32,875 bases of DNA from an uncultured Verrucomicrobia subdivision 3 bacterium (GCA_903913865.1 CAIWMU010000037.1:1-32875), one strand, 5' to 3'; shown: positions 16,434-25,457, numbered from the stretch's first letter. The notes: generated by a model from the letters alone, not told the origin. Made by a program: numbers and translations.

Positions 16434-18971
16434 ATGAATCGATTTAAGTGGTTCCTGCTGGTTGTTGCGGCATGGTTGACTTCCAATTTCTCATCGGCCC
16501 AGACGGGCTCTGGCGAGGTGCATCCCGTTCGTCAGGCTGATCAATCCGTAAACGATTCAGAACTCCGCCAAACGGCAGGATTGAAGCCGAATCAAAACCT
16601 CCTTTTTAATGGCTGGGGTGTGTCCCCGGCGGGGGAACAGTTACCGGTAAGCGACATGGCCCTCAAGCTTGTGGTTTCTCCGGACAAGAAGAAGCTTGTA
16701 GGGGTTCACGGGGGCTTTGGCCGACACGGTGTGACGGTCATCGATATTGCGACTCGCAAGCAACTTCAGTTTCTTCCTCTGGCAAAGGCTTGGAACGGGC
16801 TGGCGTTCAGCCGTGATGGCAGTCAACTGTTTGTCTCCGGAGGCGGATCGGGCAGCATTCATGCCTTCGGCTTTGGGAAGGATGGCGTGGGCAAGGAGGA
16901 GTCCAAGGTGCTTTCTGCCAAGTCCGGTCAGCAGGTCTTCCTGGCAGGGTTGGCAGTGCATCCCACAACCGGCAAGCTCTATGTCTGCAACGAGGGGGCC
17001 CATGAAGTCTGGGTGGTTGATCCCACGACGTTGGAGTTTCAGGCGTCGATTCCGGTTGGATTGCACCCGCATTCATGTGTTTTTGGAAGTGATCGGCGCC
17101 ATCTTTACGTTAGTGACTGGGGCAGCAGGACGGTGAGTGTCGTGGATTCTGTGGCAGCGAGGCGCGTCCGGGAGATTGATGTCGGAATTAGGCCCACGGA
17201 CATGGCTCTCGCACCCGATGGCCGCCTCTTTGTGGCCTGCGCGGGGGATAACACAGTGCATGTCATCCAGACACGAAGTCTGGAAACCGTGGAGGAGGGG
17301 GCAAGTCCCAGCCGTCGCCCGCCAGAGGGCACTCGGGAGATCATCTCCGCATCGCTATATCCCGAATCGCCGGAGGGCAGCACTCCTGACTCTTTGGCGA
17401 TCTCGCCCGACGGGAAGACGCTTTTTGTGGCGAATGCCGACAACAACTGCGTGATGGTGGTGGACATATCCAATTCCTCCTCGGAGCAGGCCGCAGCCAA
17501 CCGTGAATCGGTCTCAGTGGTGGAAGGCTTCATCCCCGTGGGATGGTATCCGACGGCCGTTGCCGTCAGTCCGGACAATCAGACCCTGTTTGTTGCCAAC
17601 GGCAAGGGGCTGTCATCCCGCGCAAATGTGCCCGTGCAGGGTGCTTCACCAAGGAAGCTCCACAAGCCGCCACCCTTCGATTACATCGGTCGCACTCTCG
17701 CTGGATCGATCTCCTTCATCAACCGCCCGAGTGCCCCGGAAATGGCGACCTACACTGAGCAGGTGAGACGCAACTCGCCCTACACTCCGGAACAGTTCCA
17801 ACGAGCGCCGATCAAAAGCGATTCCGTCATCCCCGACAAGGTCGGCGATCCATGTCCGATTAAATACGTCCTTTATATCATCAAGGAGAACCGGACATAT
17901 GATCAGATTTTTGGAGCCTTCCGCGATGCGAAGGGGCGTCCTGCTGGAAACGGCGATCCCAGCCTGACCATGTATGGTGAGAATGTGAGCCCGAACCATC
18001 ACCAGATCGCCCGGGATTACGTGCTTCTGGACAACCTCTATTGCAATGGCGAGGTCAGCGTTGATGGCCACAGCTGGTGCGACGCGGCGATGGCGACTGA
18101 TTTCAACCAGCGCTCCTGGATCCTTTCCTATTCGGGCCATGGGAAGATTCCCGGCAACCACGAAATGGAAACTCCTGCGGCGGGTTACCTTTGGGACCTC
18201 TGCAGGCGTCATGGTGTGAGTTTTAAGAACTATGGCGAGGGTGCCATGCGGGTGCCCTCCGCCTCGCGGGGGCGCTGGGGAAAGGGGCGGGACATGGATC
18301 GGGTGAAGTTCTGGATCGATGATCTGGAGACAGCCGCCCGCAAAGGTTCCACTCCGCCCCGGTTCACGATCATGTCGCTGGGGGAGGATCATACCCAGGG
18401 AACCACGGTTGGCGCCCCAACCCCTGATGCCTGCGTTGCCAGCAACGACATTGGTCTCGGCAGAATCGTTGAGGCGGCAACCCACAGTCCCTTCTGGAAG
18501 GAGATGGCCATTTTTGTCATTGAGGATGATGCTCAAAATGGGCCGGACCACGTCGATGCCCATCGCACCATGGGATTGGTGATCAGTCCCTTTTGCAAGC
18601 GTGGAGTGGTGGATGGCACCCTCTACACCACCGCCAGCATGATTCGCACGATCGAACTCATTCTGGGGCTGCCCCCCCTGACCCAATACGATGCCGCAGC
18701 AACTCCCATGTTCAACTGCTTCAGCAAGACTGCGGAGATCACACCGTACACGACCTTGACGCCAAAAGTGGATCTGGCGGCAAAAAACACGGAGAAATCC
18801 CCCGGTGCAAAAGAATCTGCTCGGATGAACTTCCGGGCCTATGATCTTGCTCCCGAGGATGCGCTGAACCGGATTCTCTGGGCTGCGGCAAAGGGGCCCG
18901 GGGTCCCTTACCCGACGCCAATTCATCGCGCCCTGTTCACTTCGGCACCTGGCCCGGAGCAGGCGAAGTAA
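16434..18971 (+). CDS. Secreted YncE-like beta-propeller / phosphoesterase fusion protein
   Basis: A 845-residue protein with a signal peptide (MNRFKWFLLVVAAWLTSNFSSAQ). The first half (about 60-430) is a YVTN/cytochrome-cd1-like beta-propeller with repeats such as GKLYVCNEGAHEVWVVDP and DGKTLFVANADNNCVMVVDI. The second half belongs to the alkaline phosphatase/phosphoesterase superfamily: YIIKENRTYDQIFG, SVDGHSWCDAAMATDF and IFVIEDDAQNGPDHVDAHR supply the likely metal ligands. This architecture is known as a bifunctional YncE/alkaline phosphatase family protein. It probably acts on a phosphoester in the periplasm or at the surface, but the substrate is unknown. The ATG at 16434 is chosen because it starts the signal peptide directly. 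Confidence 0.9.
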   Translation: MNRFKWFLLVVAAWLTSNFSSAQTGSGEVHPVRQADQSVNDSELRQTAGLKPNQNLLFNGWGVSPAGEQLPVSDMALKLVVSPDKKKLVGVHGGFGRHGVTVIDIATRKQLQFLPLAKAWNGLAFSRDGSQLFVSGGGSGSIHAFGFGKDGVGKEESKVLSAKSGQQVFLAGLAVHPTTGKLYVCNEGAHEVWVVDPTTLEFQASIPVGLHPHSCVFGSDRRHLYVSDWGSRTVSVVDSVAARRVREIDVGIRPTDMALAPDGRLFVACAGDNTVHVIQTRSLETVEEGASPSRRPPEGTREIISASLYPESPEGSTPDSLAISPDGKTLFVANADNNCVMVVDISNSSSEQAAANRESVSVVEGFIPVGWYPTAVAVSPDNQTLFVANGKGLSSRANVPVQGASPRKLHKPPPFDYIGRTLAGSISFINRPSAPEMATYTEQVRRNSPYTPEQFQRAPIKSDSVIPDKVGDPCPIKYVLYIIKENRTYDQIFGAFRDAKGRPAGNGDPSLTMYGENVSPNHHQIARDYVLLDNLYCNGEVSVDGHSWCDAAMATDFNQRSWILSYSGHGKIPGNHEMETPAAGYLWDLCRRHGVSFKNYGEGAMRVPSASRGRWGKGRDMDRVKFWIDDLETAARKGSTPPRFTIMSLGEDHTQGTTVGAPTPDACVASNDIGLGRIVEAATHSPFWKEMAIFVIEDDAQNGPDHVDAHRTMGLVISPFCKRGVVDGTLYTTASMIRTIELILGLPPLTQYDAAATPMFNCFSKTAEITPYTTLTPKVDLAAKNTEKSPGAKESARMNFRAYDLAPEDALNRILWAAAKGPGVPYPTPIHRALFTSAPGPEQAK

Positions 18972-18983
18972 CAGAAGGCTCGA

Positions 18984-19025
18984 CGGGTCGTTCGGCAGAC
19001 TTGTGTTGCCACAAGACCGGACCCG
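18984..19025. terminator. Hairpin between convergent phosphoesterase and def genes
   Basis: CTTGTG-TTGC-CACAAG forms a 6-bp stem. An outer CGGGT/ACCCG pair extends it. It sits between stops at 18971 and 19035. There is no T-run. Confidence 0.45.
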
Positions 19026-19034
19026 AAGCGAGGA

Positions 19035-19601
19035 TCACTTCTTCTTCTGCTTCTTGGTCGCGGCTTGAAGGTCCTCCAACTCAAAACGGAGTTCATCCTT
19101 GTCCTTCTTGTCCATCCGGTCGATGAACAGAATTCCGTTGAGGTGGTCGGTTTCGTGCTGGACGGCACGGGCGAGCAATCCGCCGCAGCGGAATTTGATA
19201 GGTTTACCCTCCAGATCCGTCGCCTTCACGTCGATGGACTCAGGTCTGATGATATCGGCGTAGATCTCCGGAAAACTCAGGCAACCTTCGGGACCCGCAA
19301 CCGGGGCTCCAACCTGGAAAATCTCAGGGTTGATGAGCACCAACGGCATGAAGGTATCAGGGTCGGTCTCCTTCCCGTTGATCTCCAGAGTGGATGGGCG
19401 GTCCTTCATACCTCGCACATCCAGCACAGTGAGTTGCATGGCAACCCCGACCTGCTGCGCGGCCAGTCCGATCCCATGGGACTCGTACATCGTTTCGAAC
19501 ATGTCGGCGACGAGTTGCTTGATCTCAGGGGTGATTGAATCGACCCGCAAACCCTTTTTTCGGAGCACGGGCGTGCCGTATTTGACAACTTCCAGAACCA
19601 T
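19035..19601 (-). CDS. def: Peptide deformylase
   Basis: Removes the N-formyl group from nascent polypeptides. The 188-residue protein has all three family motifs: GIGLAAQQ (43-50), EGCLSFP with metal ligand C107, and HETDH with H149, catalytic E150 and H153. A Lys-rich tail (ATKKQKKK) extends the C-terminus. The ATG at 19601 starts MVLEVVKYGTPVLR, the usual start position for the family. It lies 109 nt downstream of the sugar kinase gene on the same strand; fmt is not visible nearby. Confidence 0.96.
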   Translation of the reverse strand: MVLEVVKYGTPVLRKKGLRVDSITPEIKQLVADMFETMYESHGIGLAAQQVGVAMQLTVLDVRGMKDRPSTLEINGKETDPDTFMPLVLINPEIFQVGAPVAGPEGCLSFPEIYADIIRPESIDVKATDLEGKPIKFRCGGLLARAVQHETDHLNGILFIDRMDKKDKDELRFELEDLQAATKKQKKK

Positions 19602-19710
19602 GGGACAGCTAGTGGGTTGTGTTATTGGTTTCCCGGGCAGGGCTACGCCCGAAACGATCCGGTGCAGACCGGAACCGCTGCAGGGTGCCCCACCCGGGCA
19701 TGAATATCAA

Positions 19711-20829
19711 TCAAGCCGGCCAGTTCCGCATCAGACCAGCCAGATCAGCGGCAGAGGGGCTCTGGGCAGTGCGCACGTAGAAGCCGCTGGTGGCGACACC
19801 GGTTAGCAGGCTTTGCTCTGTGCTGAATCCGAGGAGCTTTCCGAGGCAGAAGCCGGAATTGAAATGATCGCCCGCGCCTGTGGTGATTTTCGGTTTCGGG
19901 GTGAAAGGCCCCTGCACCAGGGCTGTCCCATCGGGGCCTGAAGCGAGGGCAAACGCGGTGGGATGAATCACCACGGTGTCGATCTGCAGCTTCTTATGGA
20001 TTTGCGCGCAGAGGGTCTTCAAGCCTTCCGGGGTGGTGTCGCTGGTTGACAGTCCAAGAACCGCACCGATCTCATAACCCTCCTTCTCGTTCAGCCCGAG
20101 AATGACATCGAAATACTTCTGGAAGTCGTTAATGAGGCCAAGTGCGAGCGAGATGTCCTCCTTCGTGCGCTTTTCAGGATCGGCCAGATCAATGAACAGC
20201 TTCCGCCGGGGACCGCCCAGAGTGGGGCAAACTTCCTTCAGAATACAGGCCCAGATGTCGCTCATGTAGGTGAGCATGGTCCAGTTCACAAACCCAACGA
20301 GGCTGGCACCGTTCACCTTCGCGGTGAACTTCTCAGCGCCGAACCGTTCCTTGATGTTGCCCCAATTCACCTGCTTCAGGGATTGGTGCTTCCCGAGCAT
20401 GATTTTGCCATCCTCGAATTCCAGGGCATCCGTGTAGCCCGGTTCAGCGATCGTGTGAACCTCAGCGCGCTTAGCGAAATCTGCGAAAACGGGATGGAGG
20501 TTGGGATAGCCCAGATTGCCCACATAGGTCACCTGGAGGCCGAGGCTCGCGAGGGCATTGGCCATGATCGGACCGTTGCCGCCGAGCTTTGTCAACTGGC
20601 TGACCAGTTCCACATTCGTGCTCCGTCCCGCGGCACCGGCCATGCGTTCGGCGTAGCCGGAGATGGTCGGGAGGCGGGTGTATTTCTCAGCGTTCTCCCG
20701 CTTGTCAACGACGTGCAGGATTTCATCCACGAACCCGTCCAGACCGATGAAGGCGGAGATGGAGGGGATTCCAGCCGAGGCTGAGTCGAGTTTTGCGGCG
20801 GTTTGCTCGCGCAGTTCTTGAGTATTCAT
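19711..20829 (-). CDS. PfkB-family (ribokinase-like) carbohydrate kinase
   Basis: A 372-residue kinase of the PfkB/ribokinase fold. The N-terminal substrate region is KLGGNGPIMANALASLGLQVTYVG. The C-terminal anion hole and catalytic base are in TTGAGDHFNSGF (D321). The long N-terminal segment with FIGLDGFVDEILHVVDKR is unlike classical ribokinase, so the substrate is uncertain (sugar or nucleoside). It starts 41 nt after the parB stop, so co-transcription is plausible. No Shine-Dalgarno is visible before the ATG. Confidence 0.88.
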   Translation of the reverse strand: MNTQELREQTAAKLDSASAGIPSISAFIGLDGFVDEILHVVDKRENAEKYTRLPTISGYAERMAGAAGRSTNVELVSQLTKLGGNGPIMANALASLGLQVTYVGNLGYPNLHPVFADFAKRAEVHTIAEPGYTDALEFEDGKIMLGKHQSLKQVNWGNIKERFGAEKFTAKVNGASLVGFVNWTMLTYMSDIWACILKEVCPTLGGPRRKLFIDLADPEKRTKEDISLALGLINDFQKYFDVILGLNEKEGYEIGAVLGLSTSDTTPEGLKTLCAQIHKKLQIDTVVIHPTAFALASGPDGTALVQGPFTPKPKITTGAGDHFNSGFCLGKLLGFSTEQSLLTGVATSGFYVRTAQSPSAADLAGLMRNWPA

Positions 20830-20870
20830 TTTAATATGTGGGGTGTATTATTGTTCGTCGGTTCAAGGTG

Positions 20871-21785
20871 TCACTCGGGATCGATGCCAAGCAGGCCCAG
20901 AAGCCTGTCCAGCTCGTCGTCGCTGAAGAATTTGATTTCGAGGGAGCCTTTGCCATCCCGATAGCGCAGGGAAATTCGCGTGCCCAACTTTTCACGAAGC
21001 CGGTTTTCAAGATCGAGGAGATGGAGATCCCGGACAACAGGTGAGGCATCTGCCGGATGCGAGGCACTGCTTTGCAGTCGGGCAACGAGAACCTCGGCCT
21101 GACGGACGGAGAGGGCATCCTTCACGATGCGGTCGGCCGCCGTGGACTGAAGGGCCGCCCCGGATAGCCCGAGGAGGACCTTGGCATGGCCCACGCTGAG
21201 CTTCGCCTCGCGCAACTGGTTCTGGACCACCAGCGGGAGCTTGAGCAGCCGGAGTGAGTTCGCCACAAGTGCCCGGCTTTTACCGACTTTGACGGCGATC
21301 AACTCCTGGGTGAGCTGGAACTGATCGGAAAGTTGCTGATATCCCTGGGCCTCCTCAAGCGGGTTCAGATTCTCCCGTTGGAGGTTTTCGATGAGGGCCA
21401 GTTCCAGAACCGCGCGGTCATCCGCCTCGCGGAGGATCACCGGGACCTCCTTTAGACCTATGGATTGAGCAGCTCGCCAACGCCGTTCCCCGGCTATGAT
21501 TTCAAACTTCCCATCCCGTTCCCGCACGATGAGGGGTTGCACGATGCCCTGCTCACGGATCGAGTCTGCCAGCTCCTCCAGAGCCTCCGGTGCAAAGTAC
21601 TTGCGTGGTTGAAACGGGCAGGGAACCACCCGGTCCAGGCTCGCAAGGATGACACGTTGCTGCGATTCCGCAGCCGTGCTCGAAGACGGTTCCGGGTTGG
21701 TAACTGGGGCCGCCGTGGGGGTCCTGGCTGCCGGGTTTCCACCCAGCAATGCCCCCAGCCCGCGGCCCAATGCTGGCTTTGCCAT
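20871..21785 (-). CDS. parB: Chromosome-partitioning protein ParB
   Basis: A 304-residue DNA-binding CTPase that loads at parS and spreads for chromosome segregation. It has the N-terminal ParA-contact motif GRGLGALL (7-14), the CTP-binding GERRWRA (99-105), ENLQRENLNPLEEA (133-146), an HTH (about 157-182) and a C-terminal dimerisation domain ending LLGIDPE. The frame continues open far upstream, but the ATG at 21785 gives the canonical MAKPALGRGLGALL start. A TTGACA lies 30 nt upstream of it. No parA is adjacent: upstream is a divergent DUF309 gene, downstream a sugar kinase. I saw no parS-like sequence in the window. Confidence 0.95.
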   Translation of the reverse strand: MAKPALGRGLGALLGGNPAARTPTAAPVTNPEPSSSTAAESQQRVILASLDRVVPCPFQPRKYFAPEALEELADSIREQGIVQPLIVRERDGKFEIIAGERRWRAAQSIGLKEVPVILREADDRAVLELALIENLQRENLNPLEEAQGYQQLSDQFQLTQELIAVKVGKSRALVANSLRLLKLPLVVQNQLREAKLSVGHAKVLLGLSGAALQSTAADRIVKDALSVRQAEVLVARLQSSASHPADASPVVRDLHLLDLENRLREKLGTRISLRYRDGKGSLEIKFFSDDELDRLLGLLGIDPE

Positions 21786-21833
21786 GGCTTCAGAGTGACA
21801 GAAGACTGATATGGATGTCAATTTTGTCTCCAA

Positions 21834-21861
21834 TTGCATTTGCGGGCTTTGGGCATATCTT
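21834..21861 (+). promoter_or_regulatory. Possible promoter of DUF309 gene
   Basis: TTGCAT (21834-21839), 16-nt spacer, TATCTT (21856-21861). The predicted start near 21868 favours the ATG at 21897 over the GTG at 21867. Confidence 0.3.
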
Positions 21862-21896
21862 TCCTCGTGAGAACGCCTCAACCGACTGACACCCCC

Positions 21897-22295
21897 ATGC
21901 CTGCCCGCCCCGCCACCGTTTTTGATTCCCGTTACACCGGCTTTTTTGATGCCTTCAACAGCCGGTTGTTCTTTGAGGCGCATGAGATTCTCGAAGAATT
22001 GTGGCTTCCGATCCGGCGGCAGCCCGGGGGCGACTATTACAAGGGCCTCATTCAGCTTGCGGGGGCGTTTGTCCATGTCCAGAAGCAGCGTCCGGGCCCT
22101 GCAATCGCCCTGCTTCGCCTTGCCTGCAGGAACCTGTCCCGCTACCCGGCACTGCATGAAGGCCTTGATCTCCACCGGGTTCTGGCTTTGATCACCCTCT
22201 GGGAGGGGCAGCTGGCATGTAATCCGAAAAATGAGGGTGGCTCGAGGATTGAATTTCCGATACTCCAACTTGAGCGAAGTCCACTGGATGGATGA
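21897..22295 (+). CDS. DUF309 domain protein
   Basis: About 132 residues with the DUF309 signature: FDAFNSRLFFEAHEILEELW followed by YYKGLIQLAGAFVHVQKQRP. The family is all-helical, and the conserved Glu/His (FFEAHE) suggest a binding site, but no function is established. The ATG at 21897 (MPARPATVF) is preferred; a GTG at 21867 in the same frame is possible. It is divergent from parB, and its end overlaps a candidate start of the phospholipase D-like gene. Confidence 0.85.
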   Translation: MPARPATVFDSRYTGFFDAFNSRLFFEAHEILEELWLPIRRQPGGDYYKGLIQLAGAFVHVQKQRPGPAIALLRLACRNLSRYPALHEGLDLHRVLALITLWEGQLACNPKNEGGSRIEFPILQLERSPLDG

Positions 22296-23499
22296 CGGAG
22301 CAGGGGAGCTTTTTGTTCCGTTGCATTCCTGCGCGGGCTCGACGACAATCAATTTGATGTCCAGCGAGGTTGCAAAGGCGAAAGGTTGCGAGTGGTTTTC
22401 TGCCGGGAATGACATGTTTCCTGCGATGTTGGGGGCGATTGGTGCAGCCGGGAAGAGTGTCGATCTGGAGACCTACATCTTTGCCCCCGGGCCTCTGGGG
22501 CTGAGATTCGTTGCAGCCCTCACAAAGGCTGTGCAACGCGGGGTGCGGGTCAGGGTTCTCGTGGATGCCCTCGGTTCCGCAGACCTGCCGGGCGATTACT
22601 GGCATCCATTGGTTGCTGCGGGTGGGGAGGTTCGCCAGTTCAATCCACTTGCACTCCGCCGGTTTGGCATTCGCAACCACAGGAAGTTGCTCGTCTGCGA
22701 CGGGAACACCGCCTTTCTTGGCGGGTTCAATATCGCCCCTGAATATGAGGGGGATGGGGTAAGTTCCGGGTGGTGCGATCTTGGGCTTCGGGTGGCGGGG
22801 GATCTGGTGCCCGCATTGGCCCGTTCATTCGAAGAAATGTTTTCCCGGGCCGAATTCCTGCACAGGAGAATCCTCCCCCTGCGGAACTTCGGGGCGCGTA
22901 AAATGGTGCTCGGCGATGGATCCCAATTGCTCTTGAGTGGTCCCGGTCGGGTCATGAACCCGATCAAGCGTGCGTTGCGGGAGGATCTGGCCCATGCGGT
23001 GAACGTGCAAATCATGGCGGCCTACTTTCTGCCCTCGCGCCGGCTTCGGGGGGATCTGGCGAAGGTGGTGCATCGCGGAGGCACGGTTGAGGTGATGCTG
23101 GGTGGGAAGTCGGATGTGCCTCTTTCCAGGCTTGCGGCGCAAAGTCTTTATCGCCGGATGCTCAGCACAGGCCTCCGGGTTCTTGAATATCAGCCCCAGG
23201 TTCTGCACGCCAAGCTGATCATCATTGATGGCATCATCTATGTTGGTTCCGCAAATTTGGACCAGAGGAGTCTCAACATTAATTATGAGTTGCTCGTGCG
23301 ACTTCAAGACCCTGTGGAGGCGGCCAGAGCCCGCCAGATCTTTGAGGAACGGCGCAAGCAGTGCCACGAAATCACACGGGAACATTGGAAGCGATCGTGG
23401 AGTCTGTGGGGAAGGCTGAAGCAGCGCTGGGCCTATTTTCTACTGGTGCGCATCGACCCGCTGGTCGCGAGATGGCAACTGCGCGGTCTTCCCGACTGA
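22288..23499 (+). CDS. Phospholipase D-like protein, probable cardiolipin synthase
   Basis: About 403 residues with two HKD motifs: HRKLLVCD (H131, K133, D138) and HAKLIIID (H307, K309, D314), each followed by the G.xN segment (GGFN, GSANLD). Residues from CEWFSAGNDMFPAMLGAIGAA align in style with ClsB-type cardiolipin synthases, which lack long N-terminal membrane helices. It would join phosphatidylglycerol with another phospholipid at the membrane. The start is uncertain: 22288 overlaps the DUF309 stop by 8 nt (possible translational coupling), and 22357 would also keep the whole domain. The basic C-terminus (HWKRSWSLWGRLKQRW) may contact the membrane. Confidence 0.88.
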   Translation: MDDGAGELFVPLHSCAGSTTINLMSSEVAKAKGCEWFSAGNDMFPAMLGAIGAAGKSVDLETYIFAPGPLGLRFVAALTKAVQRGVRVRVLVDALGSADLPGDYWHPLVAAGGEVRQFNPLALRRFGIRNHRKLLVCDGNTAFLGGFNIAPEYEGDGVSSGWCDLGLRVAGDLVPALARSFEEMFSRAEFLHRRILPLRNFGARKMVLGDGSQLLLSGPGRVMNPIKRALREDLAHAVNVQIMAAYFLPSRRLRGDLAKVVHRGGTVEVMLGGKSDVPLSRLAAQSLYRRMLSTGLRVLEYQPQVLHAKLIIIDGIIYVGSANLDQRSLNINYELLVRLQDPVEAARARQIFEERRKQCHEITREHWKRSWSLWGRLKQRWAYFLLVRIDPLVARWQLRGLPD

Positions 23500-23626
23500 G
23501 CCATTAGAGGCAGGTCCAATCGCTGGTGTGCTGCGAAGGCTTTCCCAGGGAGAGGGGATGGTCACTTTCAAAGGAGTCAAAATTTATGCGTGCTTTCGTG
23601 CCCGCAAATGATCTACTTTTCGGGTC

Positions 23627-24841
23627 ATGATTATCTGGTTGCTGATGGTAGTGTTATTGGCGTCGGTGGCTGCGTTGGGTTACCGGCAGGGGGCGATCCG
23701 TGTCGCCTTCTCCTTTGTCGGAATCCTGCTGGGGGCCATGGTCGCCGTTCCTCTGGGAAGAGCCATCAAGCCGCTGCTGGGCCTGTTTGGGGTCAAGAGC
23801 CCCATCCTGCTTTGGGTGGTCCCACCCCTGATTGCATTCATTATCGTCTCGATTCTCTTCAAGGTGGCTGCCGCTGTGGCACATCAAAAGGTCGAGGTGT
23901 TTTACAAATACAGGGCAGGGGATCTGCGTCTGGCCTTGTGGGAACGGTTGAATCACCGGATCGGGGGGTGTCTCGGTCTGTTGAATGGTATCGCCTACCT
24001 CATCCTCATCGCATTCCTGATTTTTCCCTTCAGCTATTGGACGGTGCAACTGGGAACGAACGAAAACGAACCGTTTGTGGTTCGGATGTTGAATCGGGCG
24101 GGGACAGACCTCCAGAAAACCGGCTTTTCCAAGGTTGCCCGGAGCGTTGATTCCCTTTCCCCGAATTTTTATGACGTGGCCGATCTGGCAGGGCTGCTTT
24201 TCAACAATCCGCTTTTGGAAGCCCGTCTGAGCCGTTATCCCGCTTTTCTGGGCCTGGCTGAACGTCAGGAGTTTCAGGAGCTTGGAAATGACGGGGAGTT
24301 CACGAACATGCGCGTTCAAAAGGAGCCCTTCCAGAATGTAATGGGGAACCTCCGGGTGCAGGCCATCATCAACAATCCGGAACTGGCCCACCTTGTTCAG
24401 GATACCGTTGTGACGAACCTGACCGACATCCGCACATTTCTGGATACCGGGCGTTCCCCGAAATACGAGTCCGAAAAGATTCTGGGACGTTGGAGATTCG
24501 ATGTGAATTCCGCCTTCTCCGCGCTGCGCCGTGCAAGGCCTGCGGTTTCCGGCAACGAGATGCAACGCATCAAGCGGTGGATGACAGGTGTGTTCGACAA
24601 GACGGTGCTCATCGCCACCACCGAAAAGCTGGCCTACATCAAGAGCCTTCCCAGCCTGAAAATCCCGACTCCGAATGCACAACCCCCGGCCGCGCCCCAG
24701 AACCTTCAAGGGAAATGGGATGAAACGGGTGGCAAATACCTTTTCTCCTTCGCCGCAACCGATCTGGTGGCGTCACTCGAAGGGGGCCGTCTTAGCATGA
24801 ATTCCGAGGGGATGACCTTGGTGTTCGTGCATGAGGATTAA
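23627..24841 (+). CDS. CvpA-family membrane protein with long C-terminal extension
   Basis: A 404-residue protein. The first about 145 residues contain four hydrophobic helices (starting MIIWLLMVVLLASVAALGYRQGAIR) in the CvpA pattern, with GY..G as the family hallmark. CvpA proteins are linked to colicin V production and membrane or stress phenotypes; the mechanism is unclear. The remaining about 260 residues are soluble and unlike standard CvpA (about 160 residues). They include a Pro-rich linker (PTPNAQPPAAPQ) and a small terminal beta-rich module (LQGKWDETGGKYLFSF...EGMTLVFVHED). No Shine-Dalgarno is visible at 23627. Confidence 0.78.
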   Translation: MIIWLLMVVLLASVAALGYRQGAIRVAFSFVGILLGAMVAVPLGRAIKPLLGLFGVKSPILLWVVPPLIAFIIVSILFKVAAAVAHQKVEVFYKYRAGDLRLALWERLNHRIGGCLGLLNGIAYLILIAFLIFPFSYWTVQLGTNENEPFVVRMLNRAGTDLQKTGFSKVARSVDSLSPNFYDVADLAGLLFNNPLLEARLSRYPAFLGLAERQEFQELGNDGEFTNMRVQKEPFQNVMGNLRVQAIINNPELAHLVQDTVVTNLTDIRTFLDTGRSPKYESEKILGRWRFDVNSAFSALRRARPAVSGNEMQRIKRWMTGVFDKTVLIATTEKLAYIKSLPSLKIPTPNAQPPAAPQNLQGKWDETGGKYLFSFAATDLVASLEGGRLSMNSEGMTLVFVHED

Positions 24842-24961
24842 AACCGGTAAGAAGCAGGAAGTTCCAAGCAGTGGAGAGCCCAGTCTGTCATAACGGACGG
24901 GCAAGGTTGTTAGCCAAACATCTCCTTTGTCCTTAAAGGGTCCGAAGGAACTGCATCAGAA

Positions 24962-25450
24962 TCAGCGCGAGTCGGATGGTATGAAGTTCACGGGCAGAAC
25001 CTGTGGAGGCCTGACCTGATCGAAAAGCGATGTTCTCTGTTCCGGTGCAACCAAACCAATACTTCCATCAAACGGGCCACCAGGCAGAACCGCCGGTTGA
25101 CGGTCTGAGACCCGGTTCAGGAACGCTGTGGGGGCGGTTTCCACCACCAGCATGGAGGATTCGGTTGTTGGAGAGTTTTCCTCGGAGACGATGAAGCCGG
25201 CAACGAGCAGTGCGCAAAGCCCTACTGCCGAAGCACCTGCGAACACCGGTTTAGCCTCCAGAATATCCCAGATCCGCTCCACCCAGTTTTTTAGGGAGAA
25301 GGTGGAGGGGGCATCCACGGTTTCCCCGGCACGAATGCGGGCCATGACCTGCCCGGAGAGGCCTTCAAAATAGCCCGGCGGTGGCACCTCATTTCGCTTG
25401 AGTGCCAGCAATCGTCGCAACTCCTGAAAATCATCCTGCTCGGGCTTCAT
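24962..25450 (-). CDS. Putative anti-sigma factor, one transmembrane segment
   Basis: A 162-residue protein. The N-terminus (LRRLLALKRNEVPPPGYFEGLSGQVMARIRAGE) is helical and cytoplasmic. One transmembrane helix follows (about 68-90, PVFAGASAVGLCALLVAGFIV), then an extracytoplasmic tail. It starts only 7 nt after the ECF sigma gene, the standard position and topology for a membrane anti-sigma factor. It lacks the zinc-binding HxxxCxxC motif of ZAS-type anti-sigma factors. The anti-sigma role is inferred from context and topology, not from a recognised domain. Confidence 0.65.
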   Translation of the reverse strand: MKPEQDDFQELRRLLALKRNEVPPPGYFEGLSGQVMARIRAGETVDAPSTFSLKNWVERIWDILEAKPVFAGASAVGLCALLVAGFIVSEENSPTTESSMLVVETAPTAFLNRVSDRQPAVLPGGPFDGSIGLVAPEQRTSLFDQVRPPQVLPVNFIPSDSR

Positions 25451-25457
25451 AAAACTG

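Noticed and set aside
17646-18926. 426-codon frame antisense to the phosphoesterase
   Set aside because: No recognisable motif. The plus-strand frame contains clear catalytic segments.
20871-21897. parS sites near parB
   Set aside because: No TGTTTCACGTGAAACA-like palindrome was noticed.
21786-22415. Long in-frame extension upstream of parB giving a 514-residue protein
   Set aside because: The extension overlaps the DUF309 gene on the other strand and reads like shadow sequence. MAKPALGRGLGALL is the canonical ParB start.
24842-24961. Terminator between CvpA and anti-sigma genes
   Set aside because: Only weak imperfect pairings (GTCTGTC/GGACGGG) were seen, not a convincing stem.
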